The position numbers were made by a program, and so were the translations under genes. A stretch of DNA of 64,000 nucleotides from Malurus cyaneus samueli (taxonomy: Eukaryota; Chordata; Aves; Passeriformes; Maluridae): positions 48,301,195-48,365,194 of the forward strand of contig CM019237.1 in NCBI GenBank assembly GCA_009741485.1, read 5' to 3'. Under the pieces are notes generated by a model. It made no database searches. It was not told the origin of the DNA and was given only the letters and a program-made list of their open reading frames with translations. Positions 11,030-25,000 of this stretch are shown in pieces (within the stretch, counting starts at the first letter, position 1; each line of letters starts with the position of its first letter).

Positions 11030-14000
11030 CATATTTACTTACTATAGGAGGTGGTGGATTACTTCACAGGACAGATGAAAGGCTTAAATGATCTCCGTGT
11101 TACATCTCCGTGTCTTTTATGTGAAGTTCCATGTTGTAAGAAGCATATTTCTTCCTGTACAAACGTGAAATTATGTTGTAAATGAAGCCTCTTAATTACT
11201 GCTCAGCTTTGCTAAGCTTTTTTACTTTAATCAGCAACTGCCTGGGTGAAAAGTACTATAATTCTGAGGCAGAAATTTAGGACTAAAGATTTCCAACCAA
11301 TTTATTTCTTCCTCATCCTTAAGAGAATAGTGGCTTATCAGTCAGGAAGTGGTGCATTCAGGTTTTGTAAATAGTATTCAAGTTTTCTTGCATTAGTAGA
11401 TTAGAACAGCATGTATGTATTTCTCCTCCACCTCTTCACTGACACTCATTTCTGGTTTTGCTTCTAGAGATTGGATCCTTCCTTTAACTATAGTGCTTCA
11501 TGTTTTTATTAATCAAGTTTTGACACACACTTTGGGTCAAATGTGTCTCTAGGAATGAGTGCTTACCTTGAGACCTAAAGTTTGCAGTTTCTTACTGGGG
11601 GAAAAAAAACCCCAAACCCACACTGATGGTAAGACAGATATTTGGGATGTTTTTATTTATGTATTCTTACATTTCAAATATCCTTAGAAATTGAGAAGTG
11701 TGTGTGTCTGTAGTGATGTTCCTAATTTTAACAGAGGTATGGTAGCATGGTGGCCTATGTAAGATTTGTGGGCTACTTGGTGAAATCTTTTAATTGTCTG
11801 CTTAGGGTTGCATAGAGTGTTGATTTCTCCTTGTAGCTGGAGTCCAGGTTAAAAATTGAATTTGTATGCTGTATAATTTCAGCATATTTTCTTAACTCAG
11901 GTCTTCATTTTGACTTGTACTGTGAGAAGTTTACACATCACAGTCTGTAATGAATATTCTAAATATTGTCAGTGAAAGTGGTGTTCTTATTTGAGACTGA
12001 TTACTCCTTGTTGCATTCCCAGATGTATGGTGGCTGCTGATTGCCGTACTTCCCTATTTACTCTAAAGCTGTATTTCCCTGGTTTAGCCAATTGTTTTCC
12101 TTAATGGTACCTTTGAATTTTTCGAGCACCTTTTGAACAGTTTATTCATTAGATATTTGCACCATGATGAACACAACAAGAACTGTGGGTCTTTGGTGGT
12201 GCCCGGCTACCGTAGTCCATAATGCTGAGCACGGTGCTCTGAAATTAAAGTTGGACAAGACTGGCAGAGCTCATTAAAAACACACCCCTATGTTAAGCTT
12301 ACTGAGTGTGCCTTTAAAGATTACCCTAATCTCTCTCTTAACCTGTGAGAGGGTTTTTCTGTTTGCCATTCATAACTATAGGGGTCTCTAGCCTTCATAT
12401 AGCAGTGCTAGTAACAGCTACAATATTAAAACAAAGGTGGAGGGTACAAAAAGCAAAGAGGGAGGATGCAAAAACCATTCTATAATCCTCTGGGATAATG
12501 GCCTTAAGCCACATATCCCTGTGATTTGTGCGCTTGCTTTATTTGTTACCTTGGATAGAAAGCTCTATTACTGAAGAGATTTTATAATAGCCTGTTCAGT
12601 ATGATTGTAGTCTCTTGTATTCATGTAATAAAACAAATAATTTGGGACCATTTATGGGTTTAGTCATCCTTGCTGTATGCATTTCGCCTTTGATTTCACT
12701 TTCAATAGCTTATATCAAGCTAGATAAGGACTTTCTGCTCACTTAGTTCTGTTCCATGGTGGTACTATAAAAAAATCTCTTCCATTTTGTGCTTTGATAT
12801 ATTGTAACTTTAGTAAGATAAGCATAATGTACGTGTGTGTATATGTGTAGTTGGCATATGTTACTATAGGTTGGTGAAACTTGCAATTTTGTGTACTTTT
12901 GACAAATACTGCAACCGGCAAAGTCCTATATTAAGATAAGAAATCTAAAGCAAAAGAACAAATTTGAAAAGATTCTCTACTTTCCAACTTTACTGCAGCT
13001 GCAGTTTTACGCTAATAAATGTTGCAGTAATAAAATCTGTGGAAGGTGGAAGTGAGTTTTAGATCTTAGGTACCCAACTTACTCGAAGAGATGCGCTCTT
13101 GAGTAGCTGAGAATGTGTGTTGAGTAAAGGTTACATGCTGGAGCAGGGAACCAGGAGACTGAGCTGTTGCTAATATGTGTTGCTGTTTTTGAGGTTGAAT
13201 ATCTATCTTAGAGGAATTTTTCTAGAAAGGAATTTATTCTGGAAAGAGGTACAAATGGTGCTTTTACCTGCTTTTTCTCTGACTGTGCATCTTCTCACTA
13301 CATTAAACCATTGCCTTTGTTTTTAATCCATAACCTTGTGATGAAAAAGGTTGTTCTAGCACTAGTCTTTTATGTCCTCTAAACTGAGTTGGCTTCCCTG
13401 CTGTGACTTCAATAATGCATCATTTCATAAGTTCAGAGGATTTGATGTGTTTAGGGTGAATTTATGACTTGCTGTGAGATGGTTAAAAGGAAAACAGCTA
13501 TAATGGATTGGATGCAAAGCTGCTTTCCCAGCTTCTTTCCCATCCCGCCCACTAACAAGCAGAAGCATCTGTCTCTCATCTCCTCTTTGCCTTGTGCTAT
13601 GTGCAAGTGCATTTTGACAAACATTTTATGAACAGAGATCTTTCAAAAACCTCTGAGACAAAATAGTGGTGAGAAAGGCAAGTAGTTCTGTCTAACTAGT
13701 TAGCTCCTTGTGCAATAGAGGGTGATGCCACAGCAAATAAAAATATTTCTGTAGTAAATGTTACTACAGCAAATGAACCTATCTTCTCTAGCTCTACTGA
13801 AATACAGCATCTCTCCATTTATAACAGTTACTTACAACACAAAAAACAATTCAGGGAATTTTGGTTGATACTCCTCAGATAAGTTAGAAGATGCTTTTGT
13901 TGTTTTGTTGTTTCTTGAATGTGTGTTATGTCTTTTGAATTATCTGAATGCCATGTAAAAGAAGACATTTTCCAGGTGAAGATTATGACTGTGTTCTGCT

Positions 14001-15818
14001 TTATTTTTAAAATGTCACACTTTTTATATTTGCAGATAGAAACGATGACTGAAATGTTCTCTGTATCTTGAAGAAAGATTGATGGTGGGCAGAAATTCAT
14101 AATAATTTAGGAGTAGTTTTGTAACCATGCAGGATACATATGTTGCTTTACTGTTTGTAGTACGTGTATGTGGCACTTTCAACCTGGACAGATAAAGGTG
14201 TGTAAACCCCTACTTTAAATTTTTTAACGTGAACTTGCTGCAGTGGTTTTACTTCTTACTTCACTGGTATGAGGAAGTTTTTTAGATAACACACCTGGAA
14301 AGAATGAAATAGCATGATCTGAAAACACCCCCAAATCTTTTGCAAGTAATGCTACAATTTGTAGCATAGATGAGTAGAATAATAAGAGAATGGCAGCGGT
14401 ATAAAACCAAATACGTTTTTTTGTTCCTCAATATGTGTCCCGTTGCCCTGATATGCCAGAGGTATGTTATTACTCCATTTGTGTTTTGAATCAACTCTTT
14501 GCTTGCTTGTACTGTTGCACCTTGAGTTGGAAAGAGATACTATATAAATTCAATCACACTTAAAACCAACCAAGCAAAAGAAAACAAAGGCAGTAAAATT
14601 CATCCTTTTTCAGGTACCTGTGACATCTTTTATTGTGAGTACTTTGTCAGCTTCTGGTGGAGGTTTTCTCTGCACCAGAACACCCATTCAGTGTGTTACA
14701 AATATCACAGGTAGTAGAGCTTCTGAAAACAGAACTCCAGTGGAATCAAAAGAGGTCCAAATAGACAGCTGAGCTTCTCAAAGACCAAACGTTCATATAC
14801 CTGGCTAGGAGATATCACGTTCAAATTTAAAGGGCTTTATTTACAAATCTGTCCAAACTTTCTGTAACTGAATAAAATGCCTCTTCCTTACTTCAGTGAC
14901 AGGCTTATGATATTCTTTAGTGTACATACGATTTCTGTGAGGAGAAACCTTGTCATCCTGCCAAAGCCTGGGGACAGCTTTTTGTGGACTTCTCTAAAAT
15001 GCTATAAGAGTAGTGTTTTGGTTTAATTGACTTCATTCTTTTATGTTAAAAAAATTGTCTGCAGGTTTGACCACATACATGTGATTAGACTTTGAGGAGA
15101 AGAGATATGTAGGCTTCCTCATTTATTTAGGATTTTTACTCTTTGCATATGCACTTTACTGTTGCATTGCTGTAAGATGCTTTTTGCTTTTATTAATTTA
15201 TTTCAATACAGTTTTTATATTCAATTTCATTTCAGTTTGATCCAGTTCTGGTTTTCTGCTTCTATAGTAGTAATATTGAAACTGACTGTTGTCCAAGATC
15301 TATTTCCCGTTCTATTGTCCATACTTCAAAATGACAGCATGGCTATAAATTGTGTAGTGTTTTGTTTTCCCCCTAGGGATAGTTGCAGAGATTAGCAGGA
15401 CAGTGAAATAGTACGGGAAAGCATCTGGAAGGTAAGACTTTCCAGATGGGTGTCCTGTTGAGATATAATAGGGGGCATGCTTGGTATTTTTGTTTTGTTT
15501 TGTTTTTTTTAGGGGTGTAGGGTATAAAAATTTTGATCTGTATTTCCTAGTCTTTTAATTTGTCCTTTTTTTTTTCCCATAATGAGATGTTTGCTAATGC
15601 CAGGGAAATCAATCTGATTATCTGGCCTGATGATTCAGACTGTAGAATTCCAACAGCTATTCCTGACTACAGGAATTAAGAGTCCATAAATAAAGGTTAA
15701 GCTATATCTAATGCTGAGACTTTCATCTTTATTATTAAGATTTTCAGTCTGAGAAGATCCACCTTTCATGGTTTGATCACTGATGGTTTTGTCTTGTGTT
15801 TTCTGTTTTTTTCCTCAG
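11030..15818. other. AT-rich noncoding sequence
   Basis: No gene or RNA gene recognised. Short TG-rich dinucleotide patches occur near 11,700 and 12,830-12,850, and a T/G run (tttgttttgttttg type) at about 15,489-15,510. Open frames on the minus strand at 13,828-14,494 read as low-complexity lysine-, threonine- and isoleucine-rich peptides typical of AT-rich DNA. Confidence 0.6.
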
Positions 15819-16083
15819 GTATTTCTGTAGGAAGCCAATTCATCAATATTGGCTTAGAGCACAGACCATTCAGAAAACAATGCACAAATGCCCACCTAAC
15901 CTTGAGAAAATATTTAAGGAGCATGAATCAAATAAAAAACTATGGAAACTCAAAAGATTGGAGGGATACCTACACCTGTACTGAGGTTAGTAGTAGCAAA
16001 TACTGAATGGAACAAATGATCACAATTTTTCAAAGAAGCTTAAGAATATGGTAGCACATTTTATTAGTAGCTCTTTGAATAAA
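15819..16083 (+). other. Candidate terminal exon with poly(A) signal, unknown gene
   Basis: A strong polypyrimidine tract (ttttctgtttttttcctcag, AG at 15817-15818) precedes an open frame from 15820 to a TGA at 15982-15984. The frame encodes a basic, helix-like peptide of about 54 residues that includes PPNLEKIFKEHESNKK and ends RLEGYLHLY. An AATAAA follows at 16078-16083. This is the layout of a last coding exon plus a short 3' UTR. A second frame is open across the same stretch, and a weak donor-like GAG/GTTAGT at 15985 would allow an internal exon instead. I do not recognise the peptide. Chance remains the likelier explanation. Confidence 0.25.
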
Positions 16084-17196
16084 GTAGGTCAGTTGGAATA
16101 AGAAAAGACTTCACATTTCTCAGCAAACAAAAGGTAACTGTATCCAACAGATATTGGGAAAATGGGAGCCAGTTAAAAGTTTCAAATTAACTTCCCCAGC
16201 AAGATTAAATGCTGTATGCTACGTGAAATTCCTCTTTCCCATCACCCTTCTGAAATTCCTTTTTGCTTTCTGGCTGGTCCAAGACTTAGTATTACCAGTT
16301 AAAGAACATTATCATCCCACATGATGACTTAAAATTGAAGGAAAAGCACAGTTAATGTTTCAGTAAGAGTTCTTAAAATCGCTTTATTGAGATTTAAATG
16401 AACCTATCCTGTATCTGGAAAGAAGCAACTTCTTTTTCCCTGTAAGGATAACCCCTTCTTCTCTAACCCAAGCGTTAGCTTGCTGTTTTTCTGAATAAAT
16501 GAAAAAATCAATAACTGAACTTGAACATTGTGCTCCCTTGATAACTACACAGTCTACTGTTACTTTCCTGCATTGGCAGCATTAATTTGCAACACAGGTC
16601 CTTTACTGGCTATATTAGAAGATCCTTTATAATTTAACATGAGTTTTACTCAGATATTTTATGATAATTGATCACTTCATTTATGTGGTTGCCTGATACA
16701 TCTTTATAGGAGTATGAGAGAAATGAGAGAAGGCAGAGAGAAGGAAGGCTGTGACACTGGCCAAATGCCAAAGCATCTCAGATTTAGGTGTTCTGTTTTC
16801 GGGGTAGGTGTGTGGCTGGAGACACCCCCAGCTGACATGTGGGGTGTGTGTGATCATCTTTCAGCCATCCCTGAAATTCACTATGAAAGCACAGATCACA
16901 GTCACTATCAAGTTCAGTTCACTACGATTTGTGTGTTACCCTCCAGAGGTTTATTGGTAGGTAAAATGGCACTAAGGCACATTTCTGTGGAATTCTCTTC
17001 AGATCTGCTGATGACATTAACTACTTCCTAGTACTGTTAAAACCTTCGTAGTGGATTAAAAGCCACACAAGCTCCTCTTTGAACTTTTCATTCTGTAGCC
17101 GATTATCGAAGTCTTTTCCCTGACCATCCTCTGAGCACATACATGACCTTTGGTACTATTTGAGAGATGTTTTTCCTAGAAATGACTATGAAGCTC
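16084..17196. other. AT-rich noncoding sequence
   Basis: No recognised gene or repeat. A 105-codon plus-strand frame at 16714-17031 begins with a purine-rich low-complexity stretch (gagagaaatgagagaaggcag type) and resembles no family I know. Confidence 0.55.
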
Positions 17197-17964
17197 TGTC
17201 TTGGTTTGAGACAGTGTTTTCAGAGAAAAATGTTACACAGTAAATGTTTTCTCTGAAGTGAAAAATTTGATAATTTTTTCCCACCAATATGAAATAGATG
17301 TTCAGACAAAAGTAAAGAGGGAAAAAAAAAGTAGTTTCTTAACAAAACACAGTGCCCACAGGACACGGATAAAAAGTAACTGTTAGATATTTAAAAGTCC
17401 AGGAACACATGCCGCCCTCTCCCCCCATAACTGCTCGGCCATGTGGTGTGGAGAAAAGATGGTGGCTCCCGTCCGCTGGGGGGGAAAAAAAAAAAAGTCC
17501 ATGTGACCGCTCGGCAACAGTGGAAAACCTGATTATAGTCCTTTCCTCACTGTGGATGAAACAGAGGGCTTGGTGTGTTTTTCTGCCACCGGTGTGGCTT
17601 CTTCTGGAATCCAGGAGAGATGGAACCGCGGCGGCTTGTCCCCGCCAGCCACTGAATTGCTTCAGAAGAAAAATCACATGAGCCGCAGAGGGGTGGCAGT
17701 CCTCAGAAAACTGTTTGCCCAAGCTAACAAACTCAAGCTAGCTAAATGGCAACAACGTAACTCCGCTGCACATAGCGAGCAGACCTCCCCAAGCGCTGAA
17801 CTGAGCTCAAAAAGCCCTTGGCTACACGGCAGCCCCGGCTTTTAAACTGCCCACGTGGCTCCTGCCCCTTCTTCTGGGTCAGATTTGAAGGCACAAGCAC
17901 CTTTTGGGCATACAAACTGACATAGTATAGGGATACAGGATTGGCACAACATCAATCCAAGACA
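17197..17964. mobile_element. LTR-like block with matching inverted ends (probable solo LTR)
   Basis: The block starts TGTCTTGGTTTGAGACA at 17197 and ends ATCAATCCAAGACA at 17964, so its ends are the 8-bp inverted pair TGTCTTGG and CCAAGACA, with the TG...CA termini of a retroviral LTR. The length of 768 bp is typical of an LTR. Its middle (about 17,410-17,880) is far more CpG-rich than the flanks and contains two 'gaccgctcgg' or 'aactgctcggcc'-like motifs. Read on the minus strand, 'gtttaaaag' at about 17,836-17,847 could be a TATA-like box, which would make it a minus-strand LTR, but I see no clear AATAAA. Flanks AGCTC and CGTTC agree at only 3 of 5 positions, so a target duplication is decayed or absent. 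No gag, pol or env sequence adjoins it. The open frames of 90-127 codons on both strands in it are not accepted as genes. Confidence 0.65.
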
Positions 17965-20900
17965 CGTTCTAATGCAGAATTTTTTTTTTATTCTTCAGAA
18001 TTTTTCTCCTTTTGCTCTAAACAATTGCACTGTTCACGTTTTAAAAATTTGTATTTAGTTTCATCTGCATGTGAATGGAAAATATTGATCTGGTTTATGT
18101 TTTATGTTTAAAACTTTGTAGGGCTGATGAAGGAGTATGTTTGTTTCATAAATGGAGTAACTCCTGGATCAAGCCAATACTAGTCTTTGACATGTATTTT
18201 GTCTTCAGATGTTGTGTGCTAGAGCCATTCCATTTATTACCTCTATCACGAGAGATAGTTCACTAACTTATAGAACAAGGATTACTTTGCATCTTTCTGT
18301 TGTATTTGCAAACACAAGGAGCAGGGTAGATTAGCTGCTTCTCCTTAAAAGCATAATTTTAAAAAAAAGTTGGGAACCTCAGTGGCTGCAAATACTGCAT
18401 TTTTAAATATTTTATTTTTCATTCATCTTTTTACCTCATAGAGGCTTAAAGATATTTACTTGGTCCAAACTTGGGAACTGAAGAACAGACTGCTACATTA
18501 GCATGTTTGGCCATGTTTTGCTTTCTCTTGCCAATAATTGTTTTTCTATCTATTAATTGGAGCTGTCACTGTCCATGCCAAGGTAATAGTGATTTTTACA
18601 TGCAGAACCAGTATACCAATCAGTAATTAGCCACAAGTTCAAAGGTCTACTCCCTGGTGTATTGGTAAAGGTTCGCAACTAAAGTACACTCTTAATCTCA
18701 GGGATTCTATTTCTGTTTCAAGTTGATAATGGAAGCGGGGAATAATTTATGATGGTAGTTCCCTTGTAAGTGAGTATTAGACCCAAATTAATAAGCACCA
18801 TAGCCTAAAGGAAGCTGGTCTGTTAGGGTGACAGCTGGCCTGGACACCGAGTGTGTAAATATTCCTTATATTCTTGAGTGGGAACTTCAAAGGATTCTTG
18901 TAAAGCACAAAAGAAAGGATATGTTTAATTAATTGTACATTTTTCAACTTTTAATACTTTGATGCCACTAAAAGAAAAAGAATGGAACAATAAATATAGG
19001 TATTTAGGGATACAGTAGCAATAGAGGTACTGTATCTTAACTGCTGAACAAAGATGTGTCACATTAAAAAACATGGAAGACCATAACATTAAAACCAAAG
19101 CACTTTAAGAAATGACAGCATTCAAGTTGTCTATGTGGCTGCTACTTAAACATGTGCTGCAGGCATTTCCTGGAGGACACAGTAAGCAGATACTTTACCT
19201 TAGAGTATGATTTGACGTCTTGGAACTTCAGTGGAACATATTGTTCTGAAGAACATTTTGACACAATCAACTTCTATAGTACTTCACAGTCAGAAATGTA
19301 ATTCTCTATTTTAATGGCTAAAATAATTCATTTGGAGCATTTTTGTGGCTATGACTCTAATCCATGTCTTTTCTTAAAACATCTTGAAACACCTGAAAGA
19401 TTGGCATGTTGATTGACCTCACTGATTAGACTGCATGCTATGTGAGGGAAACTGGTCGTACAAGCACTTGTTGCTCAGTGATTCATGACAGGAAATGTAT
19501 CAAGTTCAGCCAGTAGCAATGAAATTATACAAGTGATCTCCTTATGCCAGATTTAAAGTTGCAAAGCATGATGTAACAATGTGAACAAACTCAGAGGGCA
19601 GGGAGATAGGTAGCATAGAAAACCCCTCAGATCTGGGATTTTGGCAGAGCTATAAATGAATGGAAGCAGGACCTTGGGTTAAAGATTGTATTTACTTTCC
19701 AACCTGAGTCATCTCATGTGCTCTCCTGTTTCTTGCAGTTTTAAGAGCTGTTTAAGTACAGAATTGGAATACTGGCTATCTTGACTGATCACTTCAGACC
19801 CACCCATGCCTCTTCATGGGTCTGGCATGGGAGGAGAATTTCTCTTTCTGCTAATTATCCTGAGCAATTCAAATCAATTGGAAGTGTGCAGAATATTACT
19901 AATACTGGAAAGAGCTGAGTAACCATCCTGGTGATTTGTGCATCAAAATTGTTTTCCTCTGTAAGAGATACATGAAAATCTTGTTCATTACTAGATTGAA
20001 ATGGTTTTTTCTTTGATGATGGTGTTGATGTGGTCAATTGGAAGAGGAGTAATGGAAGTGTTAAAACATAAGGTAGCTCTTTAAGAAAGGCTGAAGTTTG
20101 TAATCATCTTGATCTACAGCTGGACTTAAGAGCTGAGCTGTTCTGCAGTATTAAATGCACTATAACATTTTGAGTTCTCCTGGAGGAGGCATGGTTAGCA
20201 ACAGGAACACATTTAGAGAGAAAAAGTTAAACTCCACTCTCCCCCTGTATTCATGCATTACAAAAGTAAATGCTTTTAAGTCCCAACTTCCAAATTCATT
20301 TTTGCATATTAAAAATCTGCTTTTTTTCCAGAAGTCTGGGATGATACCTGTTATTCTAGAGATATTTCTGAACATTTTATTCATAGTTAAAGACTGTAAA
20401 GCTTAAGTTCACAGGTTGGAAAAAGTGGGCCCAGCAGATGTACAAGAACTGAAGTTCTTGAGGTCTGTATGCCAGCCATTTCTGTCAGTTGTGCCGGTAT
20501 TTTAAGTGTGTGATACCAAAAAGTGACCTTTGCCAGCTTTTGTTCTTCTCCCATTTATACAAATCAGTGGGCATCGTGCCATCTTTTTTTTTTTCCCTGG
20601 GTAGTCTTAAGTGGAGTCATTTGCAGCTCTTGACAGTGTTTCTCATAATAAGAGAAAGCACCAAAAGGTTTTAGCTTTACTTCCAGGAGCGGGGAGGAGT
20701 GCGAGTGCTCCTTTCATCTCCCGCAGGCTGGTAAGGAATTAGTGTCATCATTCCTGCCAGTTTGCCCATTTACTGGTGGGTGATAACTGTTCAGTGAATA
20801 ATGAATGCCATAAGTTGTGGGTTTTTTTACTGCCCTTAACTCTCTCAGTGTACAGCTGCCAACTTCATCTATCCTAAGGTAAGCCAAGAGAATATGTAAA

Positions 20901-21908
20901 CTTTAAAATGAGCCTCTATGTAGGTGCTGTAAAAGAAACTGTTTTCCTTAAAATAAGAAGTACAAAAGCCCTTAGAGCTGTAAAAGAATTGTGCTAGTAA
21001 TAAACTTACTTTAGAGGTTGACAAAATTGTTATTGTCTGAAACCCAAATACTGCCACAATGACAATATGAAAGTTAATCTGACTTGACCGGTTTTCATTA
21101 TCCATCCCCCCTTCAGAAACAAACAGAAAACATGAGGTAGATTCCTAAGATACTTTTAAAAAAGTCTTAGTTGTCCTTGTGTTAATAAATTTATTTGCAG
21201 CAAGTAGGTCAACCTCATCATTTTAGTTAGACAAACAAATGAGTAATAATGCTGAATCTTCTGTGCCTTTACGGCTTCCTGAATATAAACACAGAAATGC
21301 TGCCCTTAAAGAAAAAAAGGAGAAAGAAACTATATGCCACAGTTTTGTATTGTATTTAAATATACTTACCATGGCTCACATTCCCACTGTCCTTCCTGAA
21401 AGCTGGATTTAATGGTTTGAGAGGCATATGTGCCTCTGTTCACTTTATTGTCTCAATGTCCTTACCATTGGTAGAATTTAAAAATTCTGAGTCCTGGCTG
21501 TAGTGCCTCTGACCAGCCACTGGGTTTAGCTAAGTTCTCATACTTCTATTATTTTCTTTTTTAGAAATGCATGTCCAGTGGTGTACATAATGTCATCTTA
21601 AAAACTTTTAAAAGTAGAACAAAAATAGAAGGTGAAAAGTATTTTTAGAGTAGCAAATTGTCTACAAGCTCATTTATTGTTTCTGAGGATCATGTCTACT
21701 TAGATACAAGTTCATTTACTAAGCTCTATGGATCTTTCTGTCAATGGTGAGACTTCTGGAAGAGCTTCCCCAAAGCTGTTTAGTCTTCCGTTCTTTCTGC
21801 AATGCCATTTTGAAGTCATCATGGAAATGATGATTGTTATGTACTCCCAGGTCTCTAGATGTCCAGCAGTAAATCTTATGACCCCCTTAATGTTTCTCAT
21901 GGATTTTT
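17965..21908. other. AT-rich noncoding sequence
   Basis: No gene or clear dispersed repeat. Small homopolymer runs (T at about 17,982-17,990 and 20,585-20,594) are the only low-complexity features. A short GC-richer patch at 20,685-20,735 is purine-rich and not recognised. Confidence 0.6.
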
Positions 21909-22003
21909 CAAATAGTTTGGGTTGGAAGGAACTTCAGGAAATCATTTAGTTCCACTCCTTGCTCATGGTACAACATACTTTAAGCTAGTCAGACCAGCTT
22001 TTT
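21909..22003 (-). mobile_element. CR1 LINE 3'-end fragment, minus strand
   Basis: The stretch reads 'aatagtttgggttggaagg' followed by 'aacttcaggaaatcatttag' and 'ttccactccttgctcatgg', which matches the reverse complement of the CR1 3' terminus in order (ttgggttggaagggacc, atcatctagttccaac, ctgccatgggcaggga). Similarity fades after about 22,003. The fragment is short, diverged and noncoding. Confidence 0.75.
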
Positions 22004-25000
22004 TGCTATTTAATTATGGAATTATGACAGTATTAGAATTTAGGAACATGTTTACAGCAAAATCCCTCTAAACTCCTAAAACACGTGTTCAAAATGTTTT
22101 ACTTTTCCTCAGTTGTATTTTATCAGCCTATTAATTTTCTCTCCTTTCAAGCAGTACTTTCCTGAGTGTTCTGTTCCTGTCATGGGTTTTTCTGTTTGTA
22201 GCAATGAAAATACATATTTTTGCCTAATGACTTCTGTTAAGTTGCAGGCAGCTGGAACCATGGCTGTCCATCTCTGCTGGTGCGGATAAATAGGGGAGTG
22301 GGAGGAGAGACTCCGTGGAAAATGAAACAGAGAAGATAGGCAGGAGATAGTGCACTTGTGTAACATCTCTTTGCATTGCAGTGTGTTAGGTGCCTTTTCA
22401 AAATGTGTTTGGGAGAATCACACTCAACAGTGTTTGCTGGCTACGTGTAAAGAGCCTGTAAGATTAGAGATCTGGACTTGGCAGTACCCCAGGTTGAAGA
22501 GGGTAACTCCAGCAGTGAGGGAAGGGGAAATGCTGCCAGCTACTGGACACCTGGCACTTCTCTGGAAGGTGGATTTTTTTTGTTGTTAAGAAATGAAAGT
22601 TACCTATTTAAGTATCTGTGAGGAAGTTGGTCTGATCTCTTAGTGTACTTATGTTTTTCAGTGCTTCCGCCTGTTTTATGAGCATTAAAACTTGGTTATG
22701 CTTTGGAGGAAACGAAGCAAGATGTTGTACTATTTGAATTACTAAACTAAAAAAACTTGCTAGTATTCATGGGAATGACACGGCTTCCACAGAAGCTTAA
22801 AAGGAAAAACAAGGAGCTTGGCTCATCATGTGTACCAATTAAGTGATGTAAGTAAAGAATTTCAGAATTTGATCAACTAAGCTGAAGGGAACAGCATTAC
22901 CTGTGTATGCATAGCATTCTGTGAGGCTTTATAATAAAGCAAACAGAACAGAAATAATTGCTAGTTTTGGAGCAATATGTGACACCTAAAGGGAAGGTTT
23001 AACTGGTACTGTATGTATGATTCATGGCAGGAACAAAAGATGGGAAACCAAGGCGGTAATTCTCTGAAGCTTCCTGATATATGGATTCTTAGTGTTCCAT
23101 TTGTTTGAACAAAAAAGAAAAAAAAAGTGTTTTTTCCCTCTGTTGGGGATACTATGCAGTCTCTTCTCTCTGGGGCCAGGAGACATGAAATATTGATGCA
23201 GTGGGGGATACTTCTGTATCATTTTTGACAGAGTACCGTGGGGTATGTCCTTTCATTCCTTTTATGTCTGATGTGAGTTCTAAAATTCTGTTCTTCAGCC
23301 AACCGAGTTGAGTTTCCTTAGGAAGTGGAAACTTCATCAAGTACTGGTGGTCATTCTGTTAAATACTCTAATTCAGGAAATAAAAAGGGGAGCTGAAGCT
23401 TTGTGGAAGTTGTAGGTCTGTGCCTGATTTTGAAAAGGCAAAATTAGGCTGCTTCAAAAAGCAAAAATAATCCCTCACACCTCTCTATGTTGTCTCAAGC
23501 TGCCTTTCTAACTTCAGGGACTGACAGTCTTACAGCAGGGCTTTGAGTATCTTTGCAAACTTATGATATATGTAGATATGTATGTAAATGAAAATTTAGG
23601 ATTTGCAGAAGGCAATAAATCTTGTGTCTATTTGCCTTGCAGAGTTTCTTATCCACAGTTGGTGAGTGGGAGAGTGTATTTGTTACTGGCAGAGCCTGTC
23701 AAATCTATAATACACAATTGTTTTAAGAAAGTGATATTGTAATCCAACTTTCTAGAATGTTTCCCAGTACTAAAAGTTTTAAAACGAATGCACTTAGTTT
23801 AGACTGGAGCTTTTGCCAAGATTGGTTTCCCTGTCTGGGAGTTGGCACGGTTATAGCTGTTATTAGATATTCATTATACTGATGGTGCAATACAGTGTTC
23901 TTTCAGTCACTGAAATTATTTATCCTGATCCCTTTATGTGAAAAATTTTGATCTGTCTTTCTATCTTGACTGTGTTAGCAATTCATGATGTAACCTTTTT
24001 TATTCAGATCAAAGACAATTTTCTGGATCTTTTCATTTTAGGTATTTCTGTATATATGTATTTATTATTATTCTTATATTTGGTGTCAAATTAATTTTGG
24101 GAATTTGCAGTGATCCTTATTTTCAGGATGAGCTGTTATTTTTCCCTCCTACCTCACACCTCCAGTATGTATGACTTGTGAGTAAGCTTCCATTTCTGCC
24201 CTCGTCTTTGAAGCTGGCAACCTTATCTTTTCTTTGTCCTATGCATATGTACATAGCTGCAGTGTGCCTGTGCTGTAAAAGCTGCTTGCCACAACATCTT
24301 TCAGGGGGAATTATTTATATAGATGATATATAATGCAAAAGAATTGTCTCATAAACCAGAATATCCTGTCTTATGTACCTATCAAATATGATTGTCTGCA
24401 GATGATCAGACAGTCACATATTGCAATTCCTTTTCATTAATGTGAAGATTTGTGTTTATTCCTTTCTGCAGGAGAGCATTACAGCAATAAAACTCAACTC
24501 TGTCTTGTACAGAGAGAAAGGGTTAGGAATTGTTTCAGTGTGTCATTTTACCATGCTGTAGGTGTCAAAAGCAAATGGGCAATTGACCTTGTGATCTGTG
24601 ACATCTTGGTGAGTTTTATTCTTTAGTCATATCAGTAGACATACTAGTCAGCAAGTAGATTGGCTCATTCTAACCTACTCCTAGGCAAGGAAAATCTAGT
24701 CTTAATTCTACCTAATTTAGAATTTAAGAGGTGCCTAAGAAAATGGTGCTTTGAACCTCAGAATACTTACGTGCCTTCATAAATGGTCTTATATTGTGGT
24801 CTTGCATACTCTACTGTGTTACTATTGCTTATCCTATGGTTAAAAGGAGATTGTATTTTGGTCTAAGTAACAGTTCAGTTGAGCTTACTGTCCTGTTTGT
24901 AAAGGCTGTAAAGATATGGAATTTTGTTACAGAATTTTCTTTTGATAGATGAATATAATAGTTATTTGTCAGTGAATCCAAGTTACCCCACGACCTTTTC

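Noticed and set aside
17339..17845. Frames of 90-127 codons on both strands
   Set aside because: They lie inside the LTR-like block, overlap each other and arise from its GC-rich composition.
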